From contig JBCAML010000006.1 of the NCBI GenBank assembly GCA_038503075.1, forward strand, positions 2,282,139-2,346,138: 64,000 bases of DNA, given 5' to 3'. How positions within the stretch are numbered: the stretch's first letter is position 1; each line of letters begins with the position of its first letter. Positions 22,311 through 33,929 of the stretch are shown here, one piece after another. Position numbers and translations under genes: made by a program. The stretch comes from Gyromitra esculenta (taxonomy: Eukaryota > Ascomycota > Pezizomycetes > Pezizales > Discinaceae). A model generated the notes under the pieces. It was not told where the DNA came from, ran no database searches, and saw only the letters and a program-made list of their open reading frames with translations.

Positions 22311-24038
22311 ATGGCACATCCAAGTCGCGTCGAAAGCTGGCTCAGCGACCAGGCGAAGGAACGCGAGAATGAGGAGATCGATGGGAATCGTAGAGCAAGG
22401 CTTGATCTTGAAACGCTACCCAATAGTAACAATCGTCGTGGCAGACGGCGCCTTAAGGAGCCTGCTGCAGATACCAGCAAAGATAAAGGTGGGGCTGCGC
22501 CTCAAATACCTGCCCTCCGACGTTCTGCCCGCATAGCTGGTGTTGCTGCAAACAATGTCAGCCTTGGTGATGCTGTACAACCCAGTAAGTATATTACTTA
22601 CAGCTCCGCTCCTGCCAAATCCCCGACTTTCTCCCCTCCGCCGACCCTCTAACCATTCCCAATGTCAGTAAATACACCATCAAAGAAGCGACAAAGTGAG
22701 CAGTCCTTAGATCCAAACAAACAAGCACCAGATACACCTACTACTATCCCTACCATTACTCCGGCCACAGCACGTTCAGGTTTTTCCTATGGTCAGTCTA
22801 ATTCGCCTACAAATGCAAGCAAAAGAAGTAAAAAAATCAGCGACCAACGCCATGAGATGGGGCCCGATGTCTATGATCCTTCCCGGGCGGCAATATGCTT
22901 CAATGTGGTTCCCGAGTATCTTGAGACGGACGGAATACCAAAAGATATCCTAGTATTCAGGAATAGGTTCGGCGAGGCAGCGCTTAGTAACTGCATTCCC
23001 GAGGAACTGAAGGTTCTTAGCAGATTTTTGCAGATTCTCTTTTGTAAATTCCCCTGCTTTCGAAGAAAACCTACTGACTGGAGTCACTATTTTAACCTTA
23101 GCCCATTTTGAATGAAAAATACCCCGAGGAAACGTTTCCGGATTATTATTTTTCGCCAGACCTTGGTAACGGTTTGGAAATGTTGAAAATGGCAGAAAAG
23201 TTCTCCAAGGAATCGCTAAAACATAGGGCTAATACTAGGGATGAAGGGGAATGGGGTCATTTGACACACGCGATTCTTGAGAAATTTGGGATGGAGGTGA
23301 ATCCAAACTTCGTTGCAGCGGATGTAACGACACAAATACTCGCCAGAGAACTCTATCCCAATCTTAATTCCTCGAAAATTGATCATGTCATCATGCTCAA
23401 CAGAAGCAAGTTCTTTAATCAGATATCAAGATTTCCAAAGGATATCCCTCTCAGCGCGTTTTCCAATTATCCGATGAAGGGAACAATCGTTCCTCTTGGA
23501 GTTGAAGTCAAGTCACCAAGCGGCCAATCGATCGCGGAGGCGGAAACTCAACTTGGAGTTTGGGCGGCGAAGACGGGAAGAGTTTATCTAGATTGGGTCG
23601 AATTCGCAGAGAAGAATAAGGGTCGGAAGCACAACGAGGACGCGTCCGCTACCAAAATTAAACCTGTAATAGGTATTACTGTACTCGGTTCAGCTTGGAC
23701 TTATCATGTTCTTTATCATGTCCCTCATCAGGATTATACGGTGCGTCACCTCTCCCTATGGTACTTTGCATTTGGTTTTTAACCCTAGTGCTTGAAAGAA
23801 CACATATGTTGTGCTAGGAGAATATCACCTCGCAAACACCAACACGATACTTGGAATTTTTAGGATTGCAAAGTTCCTTAGGACTATCCATGATTGGGTT
23901 ATGGAGGAACTGTGGCCGTGGTGCGCTGAACTTTTGGGGCCGAAAGAACAAGCCAAGATAGATAAATTCGTTCGGCCGGTGGGGCCAGTAAGGCAAACTA
24001 GGTCGAGAAAGCCGGGACCGCCGACTAAAACACGCTAG
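22311..24038 (+). CDS. Fungal PD-(D/E)XK nuclease-like protein (498 aa, four exons)
   Basis: Exons are 22311-22584, 22669-23012, 23102-23740 and 23799-24038 (1497 bp). The N-terminus has VESWLSD, then a disordered basic region with RRSARIAG and KKRQSEQS, a layout seen in a fungus-expanded family carrying a PD-(D/E)XK nuclease-like domain. In the domain, DEGEWGHLTHAIL aligns with the family's conserved E-W helix. PLGVEVKSP gives the E-x-K of the fold, and AEAETQLGVWAAK gives the following conserved Q-L-G-V-W helix. An acidic residue upstream (KIDHVIML) may supply the D. The C-terminus is basic. Intron 2 uses a weaker GTTCTT donor, so that junction is the least certain. Activity is inferred from fold only; many members may be inactive. 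Confidence 0.75.
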
Positions 24039-24509
24039 TCGGGCCAGTAGGAAGCGATGTTTATCTCTTTCGTTTTGAGGCGAAGTTACAATTTCGCTAG
24101 GGAATTTTCTTGTATCTTAGGGCATGGCTTTTTTTTTTTGCAGATGGTAGAGTGCGGCTATCTTCTCATGAAAGGACGGGTCACCAATCCAGAAAGTTAG
24201 CCTTTTGGCTAACTGGGAGAAACTTCATACAACAATACTTGACTTAGCTTGGCTACCTAAATGGAAATGTTCACTGGTTGGGTTCTTGGAACGGTGATAT
24301 AACCTACAAGTTGACATCTCACTTCGGGGTGCTGTGCAATAATTCTTGGGATTCTTCGGCTTACTCACCACTCTACGTAGCTGCAAGTCAAACATCAGAT
24401 GTACGAAAGAGTGCTTTTATATGCAGAGTTGGAAATATGAAGACGTCTCAAGTACTAAAATCATATCTACTTTATTGCAATACAATTTGCCTATCCCCAA
24501 TTTATATCG

Positions 24510-25175
24510 CTAATTCGGCACCTTCACGAACCCATTCTCATCGAATAGACCACGATACCGAGAGAACTCAAGCAACGTTTCCAACGCAGAGCCCTTCCAA
24601 TACTGAACAAAGTTGCCCACCGTTAAGTAGCAAGCGGCGAAGTTCTGCAAGCGGCGAATCGAAGGCGACTGCAACAAACCGCTATCGTCAACTATTACTG
24701 CATCGGCCAACGGCCCTCTATCTTCCAGCCGCAAACCAAAAGCCGATAGAGTCGCAAATATCGTATCCGAGTCGGGTGCCACATGAACCCCCCCGACAGG
24801 AAAGAGCGCCATCAGTTTCCGGCGCAGGAAGCAATCTAACTCCGTTTTCACAGCCTCCGACATTTTATCGACATCCACCATGTGGGCTCGACCGAGTTTG
24901 CCATGCCAATTTCTTTTAGTGATTTCCTGGTAAGCCTCAGGAGACCCAGCACCACTTCCATCCCCAGTCAGAGCAGCATCTCCACCTCCCTGAAAGCTCG
25001 ACTCCGAGGCTGTAGGTGTCTCGACAGCAGCCAGCCGTGAAATCTCCAACCCTAGTCTCGAAATCTCGGCGGTCAGTTCCGCATTCGCTGCTGTCATCGT
25101 TGCGACCACATCAAGAAGATGAGGTATAGTCTTATTAGAGCTTGTGTCTCCTTCGTCGGAGCCGTCAGTTTTCAT
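24510..25175 (-). CDS. Hypothetical protein with N-terminal coiled coil (221 aa)
   Basis: A single exon with no family recognised. Residues about 20-50 form a heptad-like coiled coil (TAANAELTAEISRLGLEISRL). A Ser/Gly-rich linker with GGGDAALTGDGSGAG follows. Then comes a probable folded part from about residue 80: WHGKLGRAHMVDVDKMSEAVK, DCFLRRKLMALFPVG, and a C-terminus with LQNFAACYLTVGNFVQYWKG. The opposite strand also has a 213-codon frame, but it lacks this regular secondary-structure pattern. It lies between two nuclease-like genes and faces the downstream end of the upstream one. Confidence 0.6.
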   Translation of the reverse strand: MKTDGSDEGDTSSNKTIPHLLDVVATMTAANAELTAEISRLGLEISRLAAVETPTASESSFQGGGDAALTGDGSGAGSPEAYQEITKRNWHGKLGRAHMVDVDKMSEAVKTELDCFLRRKLMALFPVGGVHVAPDSDTIFATLSAFGLRLEDRGPLADAVIVDDSGLLQSPSIRRLQNFAACYLTVGNFVQYWKGSALETLLEFSRYRGLFDENGFVKVPN

Positions 25176-25897
25176 CGGGACACTTTCGGTGGAGATAGTC
25201 GGCTGGATTCAAGCTTACCTTCGCTACTCTTCGAGGGGATTTCTAGCCTGAACATCTTGATTTTAAGGACGATATCTTAGCCTCGCAACTGGTTTCTGGT
25301 AATTCGGTGGTTGTAAAATCTCTAGGTCCCCGCCGCGTGATATAATGAGGGCCTGAAGGCCGAAGCTGCCAATCACAGCAATTACGATGTGTCGGTCTGG
25401 GTAAAAAAGCAAACAGCGTGACAGCATCACGGTATTTATCGACACATCACATCTCTCTGCATATGGTATATGTATATATTCACTCTTTCCTGTACATAGT
25501 CGTAGAGGTGCATCCCCGTAAATATTTAGCGATAACCGTACAGTAGATACATATCGTCTAGGATACCTATATTGAAGGAAATATAACCTTGTTTTTTGAA
25601 GTAACAAGGTGATAGGTAGTTGTAGAGAAAACGGGGTTGGGGTCCGCGATAAGGGTAATTATTGATTATGTTTCTAGTCAAGGACATAGACGAGTGGATT
25701 GATAACACGGGCCGGAATACTGCATGTTATGCTACCCAAAGGGTCAATGACTGTTACAGCCAGTGATAACCTCGGTTGCTGCATAATCAGGCAACCCATA
25801 ATGATCGGCAAAGGTCTTGAGTATAAAACGGTGATTCGGGTATCCAATGCCTGCAATCTCGTTAGTAATATCTACATATGTCGTGATACCTATCAAG

Positions 25898-27111
25898 ATG
25901 CCTAATCCCTCGTATAAAACGTTACTACACAACACAGCTGCTCTAGTGGTTGAAATCCCTCTTGATTCCATACAAGCGGACCCAGAAACTTCCGTCACAC
26001 AGGAAAACCCCACCACTCTCACATCCTACAACTTACTTGAGAAGAACAGGCGGACTATTATTGTTCCCGGTATGCCTAGAACAATGCCTTCATTCCTTCT
26101 AAAATGTTAGGCTAATTAGTGCCAGGTTCCCCGTCCATCTGGACACCTCCCGAGCTCCCAGTCCAAGTCAAACCCGATGCTGGCAAATCATTCAACGACC
26201 CCGTTCGACACATCTTCCCAAAATGCCCCCTCGAGCCCTTCTTCCGCGCACTCACCGTCACCAAACCCGACTTTGACCTAAAAAACACAGACTTCATCAC
26301 CGACCGCCGGAACCTACGGCTGTTGCTCAGCTTCGTTGGCGGCAGCAAATCCGAATTCCGCATGGATGTTGAGGTTGCAGGTAAAACGGTGATGTTTTCG
26401 TGCTGGCACAAGTGCGCGACATCATTCGTACGTGGTTTTAGCGGGCACGGAAGGGAGTTTGAGAAGCGAGTTACAAGGGTGCCGGAGAGTATGGCGGGCA
26501 GCGTAACCCATAACAGGGCCGTTAGCTATACCCTTGGGGGGTTAAAGATGGTGGTGAGGTTCGAGGTAGACGGGTTTATAGATAGTGTACTGCCTAAGCC
26601 TGAAGGCTCTGCGTCAGCAGGCGCGACGCATGATCTTGGAAGCTATAAGAACCCCGGACACGATCTCACGAAGCAGCATGATGGATACCGTACGCCGACT
26701 GGATTCACTGTTTTAGTACGGGGCGCGTTTGTTGCGCCGCAGAGGATAATCGAAGTTAAGTCTGGTAAGACGGGCAAGAATCTGAGCGCCGGTGCCATGG
26801 ATCAAATGTGGTTCTCGCACACACCGATTCTGTGTGGCGGTCACTATAGGGAGGGCGGGGTTTTTACGGATATCACGGTGCAGGACAAGGCCCAGGAAGG
26901 AGAGCTACTAGCGTGGGAGAAGGATAATGCGGGGGAAATCAGGAAGTTGGTCAAAGTGCTGGAAAGGATTGCGGAGGCCGCCAGGAGCGTGCCAGGGGGG
27001 AAATGTGTTCTTGTGCGCCAGGGAGGTAGTAGGGCTTTGGCGGTGTATAGCGTTGCAAATCAGAATGCGCAAGGATTGCCGGACGATATACTAGCTAGAT
27101 GGAGTGTCTAA
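25898..27111 (+). CDS. Fungal protein often labelled geranylgeranyl pyrophosphate synthetase; possibly Rai1/DXO-like (387 aa, two exons)
   Basis: Exons are 25898-26069 and 26120-27111; the 50 bp intron (GTATGC...GCTAATTAG) joins TIIVPV to PGSPSIWTPP. The WTPPELPVQVKPDAG start, LLLSFVGG, SEFRMDVEVAGKTVMF and GSVTHNRAVSYTLGGLKMVVRFE segments match a family common in fungal genomes that is often annotated, misleadingly, as geranylgeranyl pyrophosphate synthetase. No DDxxD prenyl-diphosphate motif is present. Instead RFEVDGFID, then RIIEVKSG, then DQMWFSHTPILCGGHYREG resemble in order the E(V/I)DxxD, E-x-K and Q-x-x-(V/I)-x-G motifs of the Rai1/DXO decapping nuclease fold. That assignment is my inference. 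A start at 25847 in the same frame would add 17 residues. Confidence 0.7.
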
Positions 27112-28344
27112 CTTAAGGATGGGATTCTCTGGGTTTGTTAATGCTCATTTCGAATTGGCTTCTGGCATGTGCTTTAGAGAAGTACTATCTACATAACGAG
27201 AGCAGATATCGAAGTTCAGTCCCAAACAAGAATTTCAACTCGGGATCAAGTGGGGATCATTGGGTAAATGATCCGGAGTTCGTATTGCCGCGGCCATCGG
27301 TAGGGCATGAAAACGAAAGTAGCTGAATTAGTGAATTCAACACTACTGGCAGCTATAATACTAGTCTACCTGTTTTAAGTGCTATAGTTATTCTTTTCGA
27401 TACTGTAGAAGCGCGGTAGTGGAAAATACCACGTGTAGATGTAACAGGTGCTGGAGATAAGATAGCCTCCCCAATCACGCATTACAACATCGTGGCGAGG
27501 AGGTTCTAGGAGAAATGTGTGAAGGCTGCAGATAGAAACCCTTCTCCACTGCTATTGCTGTACTACAGCAGGTGGTGGGATGCGAAGTCGAGTGATGGTT
27601 TGTGTTCGCTTGCTATGCTATGGCCACCACCACATGCATGAGAAACTCTCTCACCGTTATAATTCTCTTTATAAACCCTAAATTAATGCTAAACTTGCAA
27701 GTGCATGGAATAGCATGGGTATTCTTTGCGTTTGGATATATGCAGTACTCTGCTAGATGCCAAATGCCAAGACTATCCATCACGTGTTGTGCCAAGACAG
27801 CGACAACCACATGCAAGGTCCAACCTCACTCCATCTTAATCACCTTCGTCATCTTCGCAGCCACGACTCTTTAAGTCTCTTTGCCTACCACTTCCGCTGT
27901 CTTGAAGAATCGATATTGCATTTGAAAATAATCCACTTAGCTATTTCTCTACACCCTCTGCTGTTTCTGACCTGCGATGCCACTACTGCGGCCTGGGGTG
28001 TGGGGGTCTTGGCGTATCCGAAAGGGGATGAACACCCAGCCACCAGATGCAGTCGACATCATCTCCCCCACTCTCATCACGTCTCCCCTGGTTCTTCACC
28101 TTATCTCGCCGACCAACAGCATTCTGGTCCTGCGCTTTTGTCGTTTGCAGCTGAGCAGCCTCAAGATTAACATACCCTGCCACCTGACGGATACCTGATA
28201 GTCGGATTCGGAGTTAACCTCCCCAATATCTTCGCGTACGCGCTTTATGGCACGCGAACGATCAAAGTCACCTATCATGTCCGACGCAAGTTTCTCCTTG
28301 TTTCTTGATGCTATATCCCAACTGACTTGTTTCATCAACCACAG
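27112..28344. other. Stretch with no settled gene; may hold 5' exon(s) of the next gene
   Basis: Short overlapping frames only. The segment 28295-28344 ends in a strong intron 3' end (ACTGAC branch, pyrimidine run, ACCACAG), so a first coding exon of the next gene should lie upstream. I could not identify it with confidence; a frame at about 28185-28300 with plausible composition has no usable start. Confidence 0.45.
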
Positions 28345-30678
28345 TCTGTCGACCTACCTAAGCAACGCATCGCGAGAGGCCCTGCCGACGATTATCTCGA
28401 GACTAAACACCCTACATCGTGGGACATAGTTGACTTTCTGAACCAACATAAACACGACTGCACGGCAGATCAATTATCACATTCATGGAAGGAGGCATTG
28501 GGCCGGATCGCGAAAGCTGCGGAGTCTACGGAGGAAATAAAGGAGAAAGCTAGCAGCCTGTTAGATAAATGGCTGGTAAGTTGTCCCCTCTAGGGCCCTC
28601 CCACATGCCTTAGGCTCCTTTATGGCATGTTACTAGCAATTGAGGCATCGTATGACCTTCGTGGTCTGTATGTTGTTAAGGGTTCGTCCCAACTCGGCTG
28701 GTTTCAACGGGCATCATACGGCTTTCGTGGCCTGTACGTTAAGGGTTCGTCCCTGCCTAGCCACATTACCAGCGTTCAGGGCATCATATGACCTTCGCGG
28801 TCCGTATGTTGTTAAGGGTTCGTCCCAGCTTGGCGCTGGTCCCACCAGGGCATCATATGACCTTCGTGGTCCGTATGTTGTTAAGGGTTCGCCCCAGCCT
28901 GGTGGGGCGCATCTTCACGCTGACATTTCCTTCAATTCCAGTCTCGAGATAGGGAACGCTTTAGGGTCTGGCGTAGCGAGTCTTCCCGTCAGCAGCCCGC
29001 CCCTCCTTCGATCAATATCCAAAACCTCAAAAATCTTGACAAGTGTTCGTTTAGCATCAATGTCGCGGGTGCTGCCGGCAAGGATCCCGTCGCGGGCGCG
29101 GGGCGGAAGGGGAAAAGAAAGGCACAGAATAATGCGCTGGCCAAAAGTAAAAAGACTCATCGCAGGACTAAGGTGCATGAATCGAGGTGGCGTTTAATTT
29201 CTCAGATACCATGACCTTATACTCGCACTTTGGCTTACGGTTTCGTCTAGTGATGCAACTAAACGTTTGTCTCTCTTTCAACAGAGACTTGAAATCATTG
29301 AAAATTTTTGGTATCTCGATCCCAACAAAAGCTCTGTGGAACGCAGGCTCGCTCAATACGTTGAAAGCCATAATGAGCAAGAGACGCCCGCCCATTCGCT
29401 TATCCTTGATATCGATGATGAGGAGATTAAGGTTTTATTTGGAGATGAGGAATGGGATAAGGTCTTGGAACTGGTGCCGCAGTTGCCAGAAACTGATACG
29501 GTGTTGAAAGATTACTTGGACTTGTTTTCTAACGTGAGTTATATTTGCACCGTCTTTGTATACTATCTCTTTGTTGATCTTGGTAAATTTGGATTTTCTG
29601 GACGTAGAAAAAAACCGTAGATGAAATCAAAGACATTCTCGAGCTTGGTGCCTTTTTTACAGTTGCCAACGAAACGCTTGACGGCCCCACAAGGCGCGCC
29701 ATGTTTCGGAACTTGGAATGGGCACATCTAGTCTTATCGTGGTTGTTCGTTCTCCCCACCTCCCCTCCCCTCTAGCTATCCACAAACATCGTAACGACTT
29801 ACACTGTCCGAAGAATTCGTGACTATGAAAACGGCCATATCGCTCTCACGGACAACCGGGAAAAGTGGTATCAAACCCATGTCTGGACTGCGTTTTTCGA
29901 CAGATTGTTTGAAAATATCTCGGATATCAGATTTCTTAGGTATGACCATTTTTGTCGGTTTTGTACTCTTTGACATAACCCTTTTTTCTAGTGGAGAGTG
30001 TCCGACCGATGCGACCGCTTCCAGGAAAAATCCTAAAACACCTCCGCCCGGAACCCGGAGGAATATTGGTTGCCTTCACGACGCTGTTATCAAGTTTTGT
30101 GAATTCGAAATCGGTGCAGTAGAAAATGGCGGAGGTTGCATTAAGCCAGACGATCCCAAATGGGCTGGGGATACCATGAAACTAGTTAAAGTTAGCCGCG
30201 ATATGATAGTTACCCTTTATAAACAGTTTGGAAAAGATATAAGTAAGGTACCAATAGTCGGTTTGGTCACAGGGGGTAAGTTCTGTCAAACTCGTTGAAG
30301 TTTTTCATCACACTAATAAGATATAGCGTTGAATTTCAAGACATACTACACTGTCTATGGAGGGGGCTCCGTCTGTATTTTGAGCAGAAACAATACAATA
30401 AAGCTCCCCACAAAAATACAGCATTTTGGGCTCTTCGCCTCAGCGCTGCTCCATCTGTGGCAGGTCAGAGTAAGTTAAGTTTCCTCCACATCGAGTTCCT
30501 GTCGCTCACTCATTCTTAGATGGTCATGGAGCAGACCACCGAGGCTCTCAACAGCCTCGCGAATAAATCCATTTCGTACGATAAACGGCGGACTCGCTCA
30601 CCCGAGCTTCTTGGCTCCATTGAAACTGATCCTCTAACTGACAGTTGTTCCGATGCTGATCCAGACAAACAGAGGTAA
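28345..30678 (+). CDS. Fungal hypothetical protein, nuclease-like C-terminal block (5' end unsettled, at least 527 aa)
   Basis: Phase-consistent exons: 28345-28575, 28942-29172, 29285-29533, 29608-29730, 29776-29939, 29992-30275, 30327-30469, 30520-30678. The N-terminal part has helical HPTSWDIVDFLNQHKHDC and SSLLDKWL. A basic linker (GRKGKRKAQNN, KKTHRRTK) follows, then helices (RLEIIENFWYLDP, DVLELVPQLP-type segments). From about residue 320 come DNREKWYQTHVWTAFFDRL, ATASRKN, CEFEIGAVENGGG and VSRDMIVTLYKQFG. This order (W..R-x-W, S-x-RKN, E(L/F)E-x-G-x-x-E-x-G, RDM) recurs in a large, uncharacterised fungal family that I believe has a nuclease-like fold. Two weak points: the 45 bp intron at 29731-29775, and the missing first exon. 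Without that intron a TAG would stop the frame. Confidence 0.6.
28642..28912 (+). repeat. Minisatellite, four copies of a 67-70 bp unit, inside an intron
   Basis: Units begin at 28642, 28709, 28779 and 28848 with GGGCATCATATGACCTTCG and contain GTTAAGGGTTCGTCCC; copies 3 and 4 are nearly identical and copies 1 and 2 more diverged. The array sits within the 366 bp intron 28576-28941 of the surrounding gene. Confidence 0.85.
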
Positions 30679-30835
30679 ATTGTGTGTGTAATGGTGTTGA
30701 GGCTTTCATAGCAATTGTTCTAGATACGTTATGTTAGGGTTACATAATTTTAGTCTTTAGTGGAACATTTGTACATTTAAGCACTTCCTCTAGTTCTTGA
30801 GCTTAGTCGATAAAACACTGCGCTAGACGCGCATA

Positions 30836-31165
30836 TTGACCCCCATAGAGAACTCCGAATAGACGGCAAGAATCAGGTCATAAACCCGGCCAATCGACCC
30901 CCAAATAGACCGCCTAATAGGGTTTAAATTGACTGCTTAATATGCCCGAATATAAACCTATATAGATCACAGAAAGGGCTCCAAATAGGCCCTATATAGA
31001 CCCTCGAATAAGCTTCATATAGTCCCCCGAATAGATCGCCAGGTAGGCCCCAAAATAGGGCCCAAGAGCCCGCCATATAGACCAAATATAAACCCCAGAA
31101 TAAGTTCCATAAAGTCCGCTATATAGACCTCCGAATAGGCACCCGAATGAGCCTCCAACACCCCC
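30836..31165 (+). repeat. Degenerate tandem array of about 14 bp units (CCGAATAGACC / CATATAGACC)
   Basis: About 20 units share the core (A/T)ATA(G/A)(R)CC with C-rich spacers, for example CCAAATAGGCCC, CTATATAGACCC, CCGAATAAGC, CATATAGTCCCCC and CCGAATAGATCGCC. Spacing is 12-16 bp. No reading frame stays open through it. Confidence 0.7.
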
Positions 31166-32990
31166 TCCATTGCCCCCAAATTCTCAACTAAACCTTCGTG
31201 TCACCTCCGCCGTGTGTTTTTATCTTCGTCTGATACAGGAATTGAGGGCCATACGGCCAGGAGTGACCCCATGACCTAGAGGGTTCACTATGCAGTGAGG
31301 AGGTTTCAGATGGTGGGATACCACGGCATGGAGCTATTGTAAATGCTGAGATGCCGCGCGAGATGGAAAATGAGGGTGGGTAGGATATATGGAAATTGAA
31401 TGTAAGCATTATTAGAGAATCTGCCCGTTTCTAGACCACAGCTTTCATGCTTCAGAACATCGCTGTGCTTGTGTGACTAATGGAGTATTCTCTATGGTCC
31501 ATATCTGGTTACAGGTTGAAGTCAAGTCCTCTTTCATGATAAACCTCTAATTATTCACATAACGGCCAAGGAGAGAAATACCCACCTTAAGTACACCCGA
31601 AGCGTTTTGGAATTCTCCTGTTAGCGATAGTCAAACACTTTGTCACCAAGAATTAGCGCTCGGGCTGTATTCTAGAGGATGTTGGAGGAGCTGTATCAGC
31701 CCGATTGGCATATATATACATAGGGCGTAGACTAGTAATGAACACTTTCGCGAAGCAAGAAAAGTCCACTATCCCAAATAAGCGACGTGACGATCGTGAC
31801 ATACGTACTCTAGTATGTATATCACACTTCTTGGCCTTCTCCATCGAGCTCCTGGAGGTATTATGGAGGACGCAGCAAGCTCTCCAGGAGTCTCACGGAG
31901 CAGGACCTTGGGTCTTTAGGACACTCCGGGAGGAAGTAGGTCGCGGTAACTCACTCCCCAGAGGCACATTTACGCTCAGAGTCTCCCTCCCGAGCTTCCC
32001 CATGCTCCGAGAAGTCGGGGAGTAAAATATTATTTTTGTTGATGAACTAAAAGAGCCTACTGTGTAACATGCACAGTTTCTTATATAGCGATTACAACAT
32101 GTATAATGCTAATGGGCCTACCGTATGGATTCCCGATAACTTAGATCGAATTGTTTAAGTTACGAGGTTTCGGAAATACGATTAGACGAATGACTAGAAA
32201 TTTCTTGCTATCCTAGCAAGTATCTCCCCTAAAGCTATCACCTAAACCCCTCAGTAGATCTTCCCCGACGACCCGGAAACCCTGAGTCGGTGGCTTGGTA
32301 GATTTTCTGTTGGCGGACAAAAATACACCCAGGACCATGGTTTTATGTTCCTCGGTAAATGAAATTAGTTATTGCTCGTATTCACTGTGTCAAGATTGAC
32401 GGATATGTATGTATTTAGGCCTTCTTATTCAGTTGTTGGTCGAAAGTCAAAACGAAAATTATAACCCCACTCTAATCAAAGTAAGTGATAATACACGATG
32501 CACCACGATGGTCTTACTTACCGTTCTTCTATATGCTGCGAATCTAGCAGCCTATTCAGATAAGCAGAGGCCGAAGGAGTAAATGAAGCTCCCTTTTCAA
32601 CCACGGACAAGTATTCCAAGTATTATATGTACATGTGTTACGCAACAGTTTTGGTAGATATATGGCTTCTTGAGGCTTCTCCGGATTATGGTATTTCACT
32701 ATTACCATTGCACGCATTTGGTTCCTACCTTTTTCTGCTATGCGATCAAGCGCTGCCTGCCCCTCGCTGCTGGCACTGCTACTCACCAGCGCTCTGTCTC
32801 TCATCACTAATTATCACTCGGTTGAAGTGACACTCTGTTTTTTGTGAAATTAGTCCCCCTTTTTGTGCATCTTTTGTGCATGTCCAAGGTATCGTTATTT
32901 TTATTTTAGGACACCATAGGCTGGCCGCTGCTCTTCGTTCGAACTTTTTTTTTTTAGGAGCTATCCGGGTAGGCGGAAAGGGTCGGATGG
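31166..32990. other. Intergenic stretch, nothing recognised
   Basis: Short frames without motifs. At 31845-32015 several CTCC(T/A/G)GGAG-like palindromic words recur, but no longer structure could be established. Confidence 0.45.
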
Positions 32991-33236
32991 ACCTGTACAG
33001 TGATAGTCGTTTAATGAGGCGACAACGACGATACCACACTCCAGCAATGTGGGCTATTTCTCCATGTCCACAAGAGAGTTTAGAGCTATGCTTCAAGATA
33101 AAAAACATTTCCTATGCAGTTCTACCCACTTGTTTATTTTATACTTAAGCTCCATTGTCTGTATGGTGAAGTTGGTCTTGTTGCTGGGGGAGTATTATTG
33201 CTGTCGCCTCATTAAACGACTACCACCGTACTAGGT
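32991..33236. mobile_element. MITE-like element with 33 bp inverted repeats (246 bp)
   Basis: Left arm 32991-33024 (GTCGTTTAATGAGGCGACA) and right arm 33202-33236 (TGTCGCCTCATTAAACGAC) are near-perfect inverted copies for about 19 bp, extending imperfectly outward to ACCTGTAC / GTACTAGGT. The interior is non-coding. Confidence 0.65.
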
Positions 33237-33929
33237 ACTACAAAGAGAATATGTTAGAGGATACGAAGGAAAGCCAAAACATGGTTTGGTGTTGCAACAA
33301 ACTTGAGCATGAATACTAACAACATATCCTTGGAGTAAATATAGTCTTAAGTTACTGGAACTTGGTTTGTATGCCAAAACGCAGGAATCGTATTTGGCAT
33401 TAGAATATCTTGATATACCTATTCTTTTATATCTTTAAAGTCATGATATATCACTCGATATCATTGTACGATTCTGTTGTGATATTGGGGCGTGTAGGGA
33501 GGAATAGAGGACTCGATTGCTTGTATTGCTTAGGCTTTCTTTCTAGAGGTGGGCATACGGCCCCTATCTAAATAGCTCTCTGGGTGCCCGAGTACCCGTG
33601 TGCTCGGGTACCTGTCTCTCAATCATTTCCGACTCCGAAGCCACACCCGTGGAGGCACACCGTATTAGGAAGCTTCTCCAACAGATTCAATCGGGAACCT
33701 TATGTATTCGTTTTGAGTAGGTATTACCTACGGATACAGAAGAACTTGGGGGCTTGCGTTGGTTGTTTGATCTGTTACTGGGAAACTAAAAAGAAAGAGA
33801 GACAAGCGGAGTACTATTCTGTTGGTAGAGCGCTATTCTCACGCGGGAGTTTGGTTGATTTCTGATAACATTGTGCAATTCTTGCTATCCAAAAAAAAGA
33901 CCTATATATCATAGGAAAAGCCCTCCGTC
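33237..33929. other. Intergenic stretch with one strong hairpin
   Basis: Nothing coding is recognised. GCCCGAGTACCCGTGTGCTC followed by GGGTACC at about 33588-33614 can form a hairpin (CCCGAG pairing with CTCGGG). The last part is the 3' flank of the minus-strand gene that ends at 33930. Confidence 0.5.

Noticed and set aside
24278..24919. 213-codon plus-strand frame
   Set aside because: It overlaps the minus-strand coiled-coil protein, is rich in S/P/T without pattern, and looks like its shadow.
28640..29197. 185-codon frame through the minisatellite
   Set aside because: It translates the 69 bp repeat and then runs out of frame with the exon at 28942-29172. The splice signals at both ends favour an intron.
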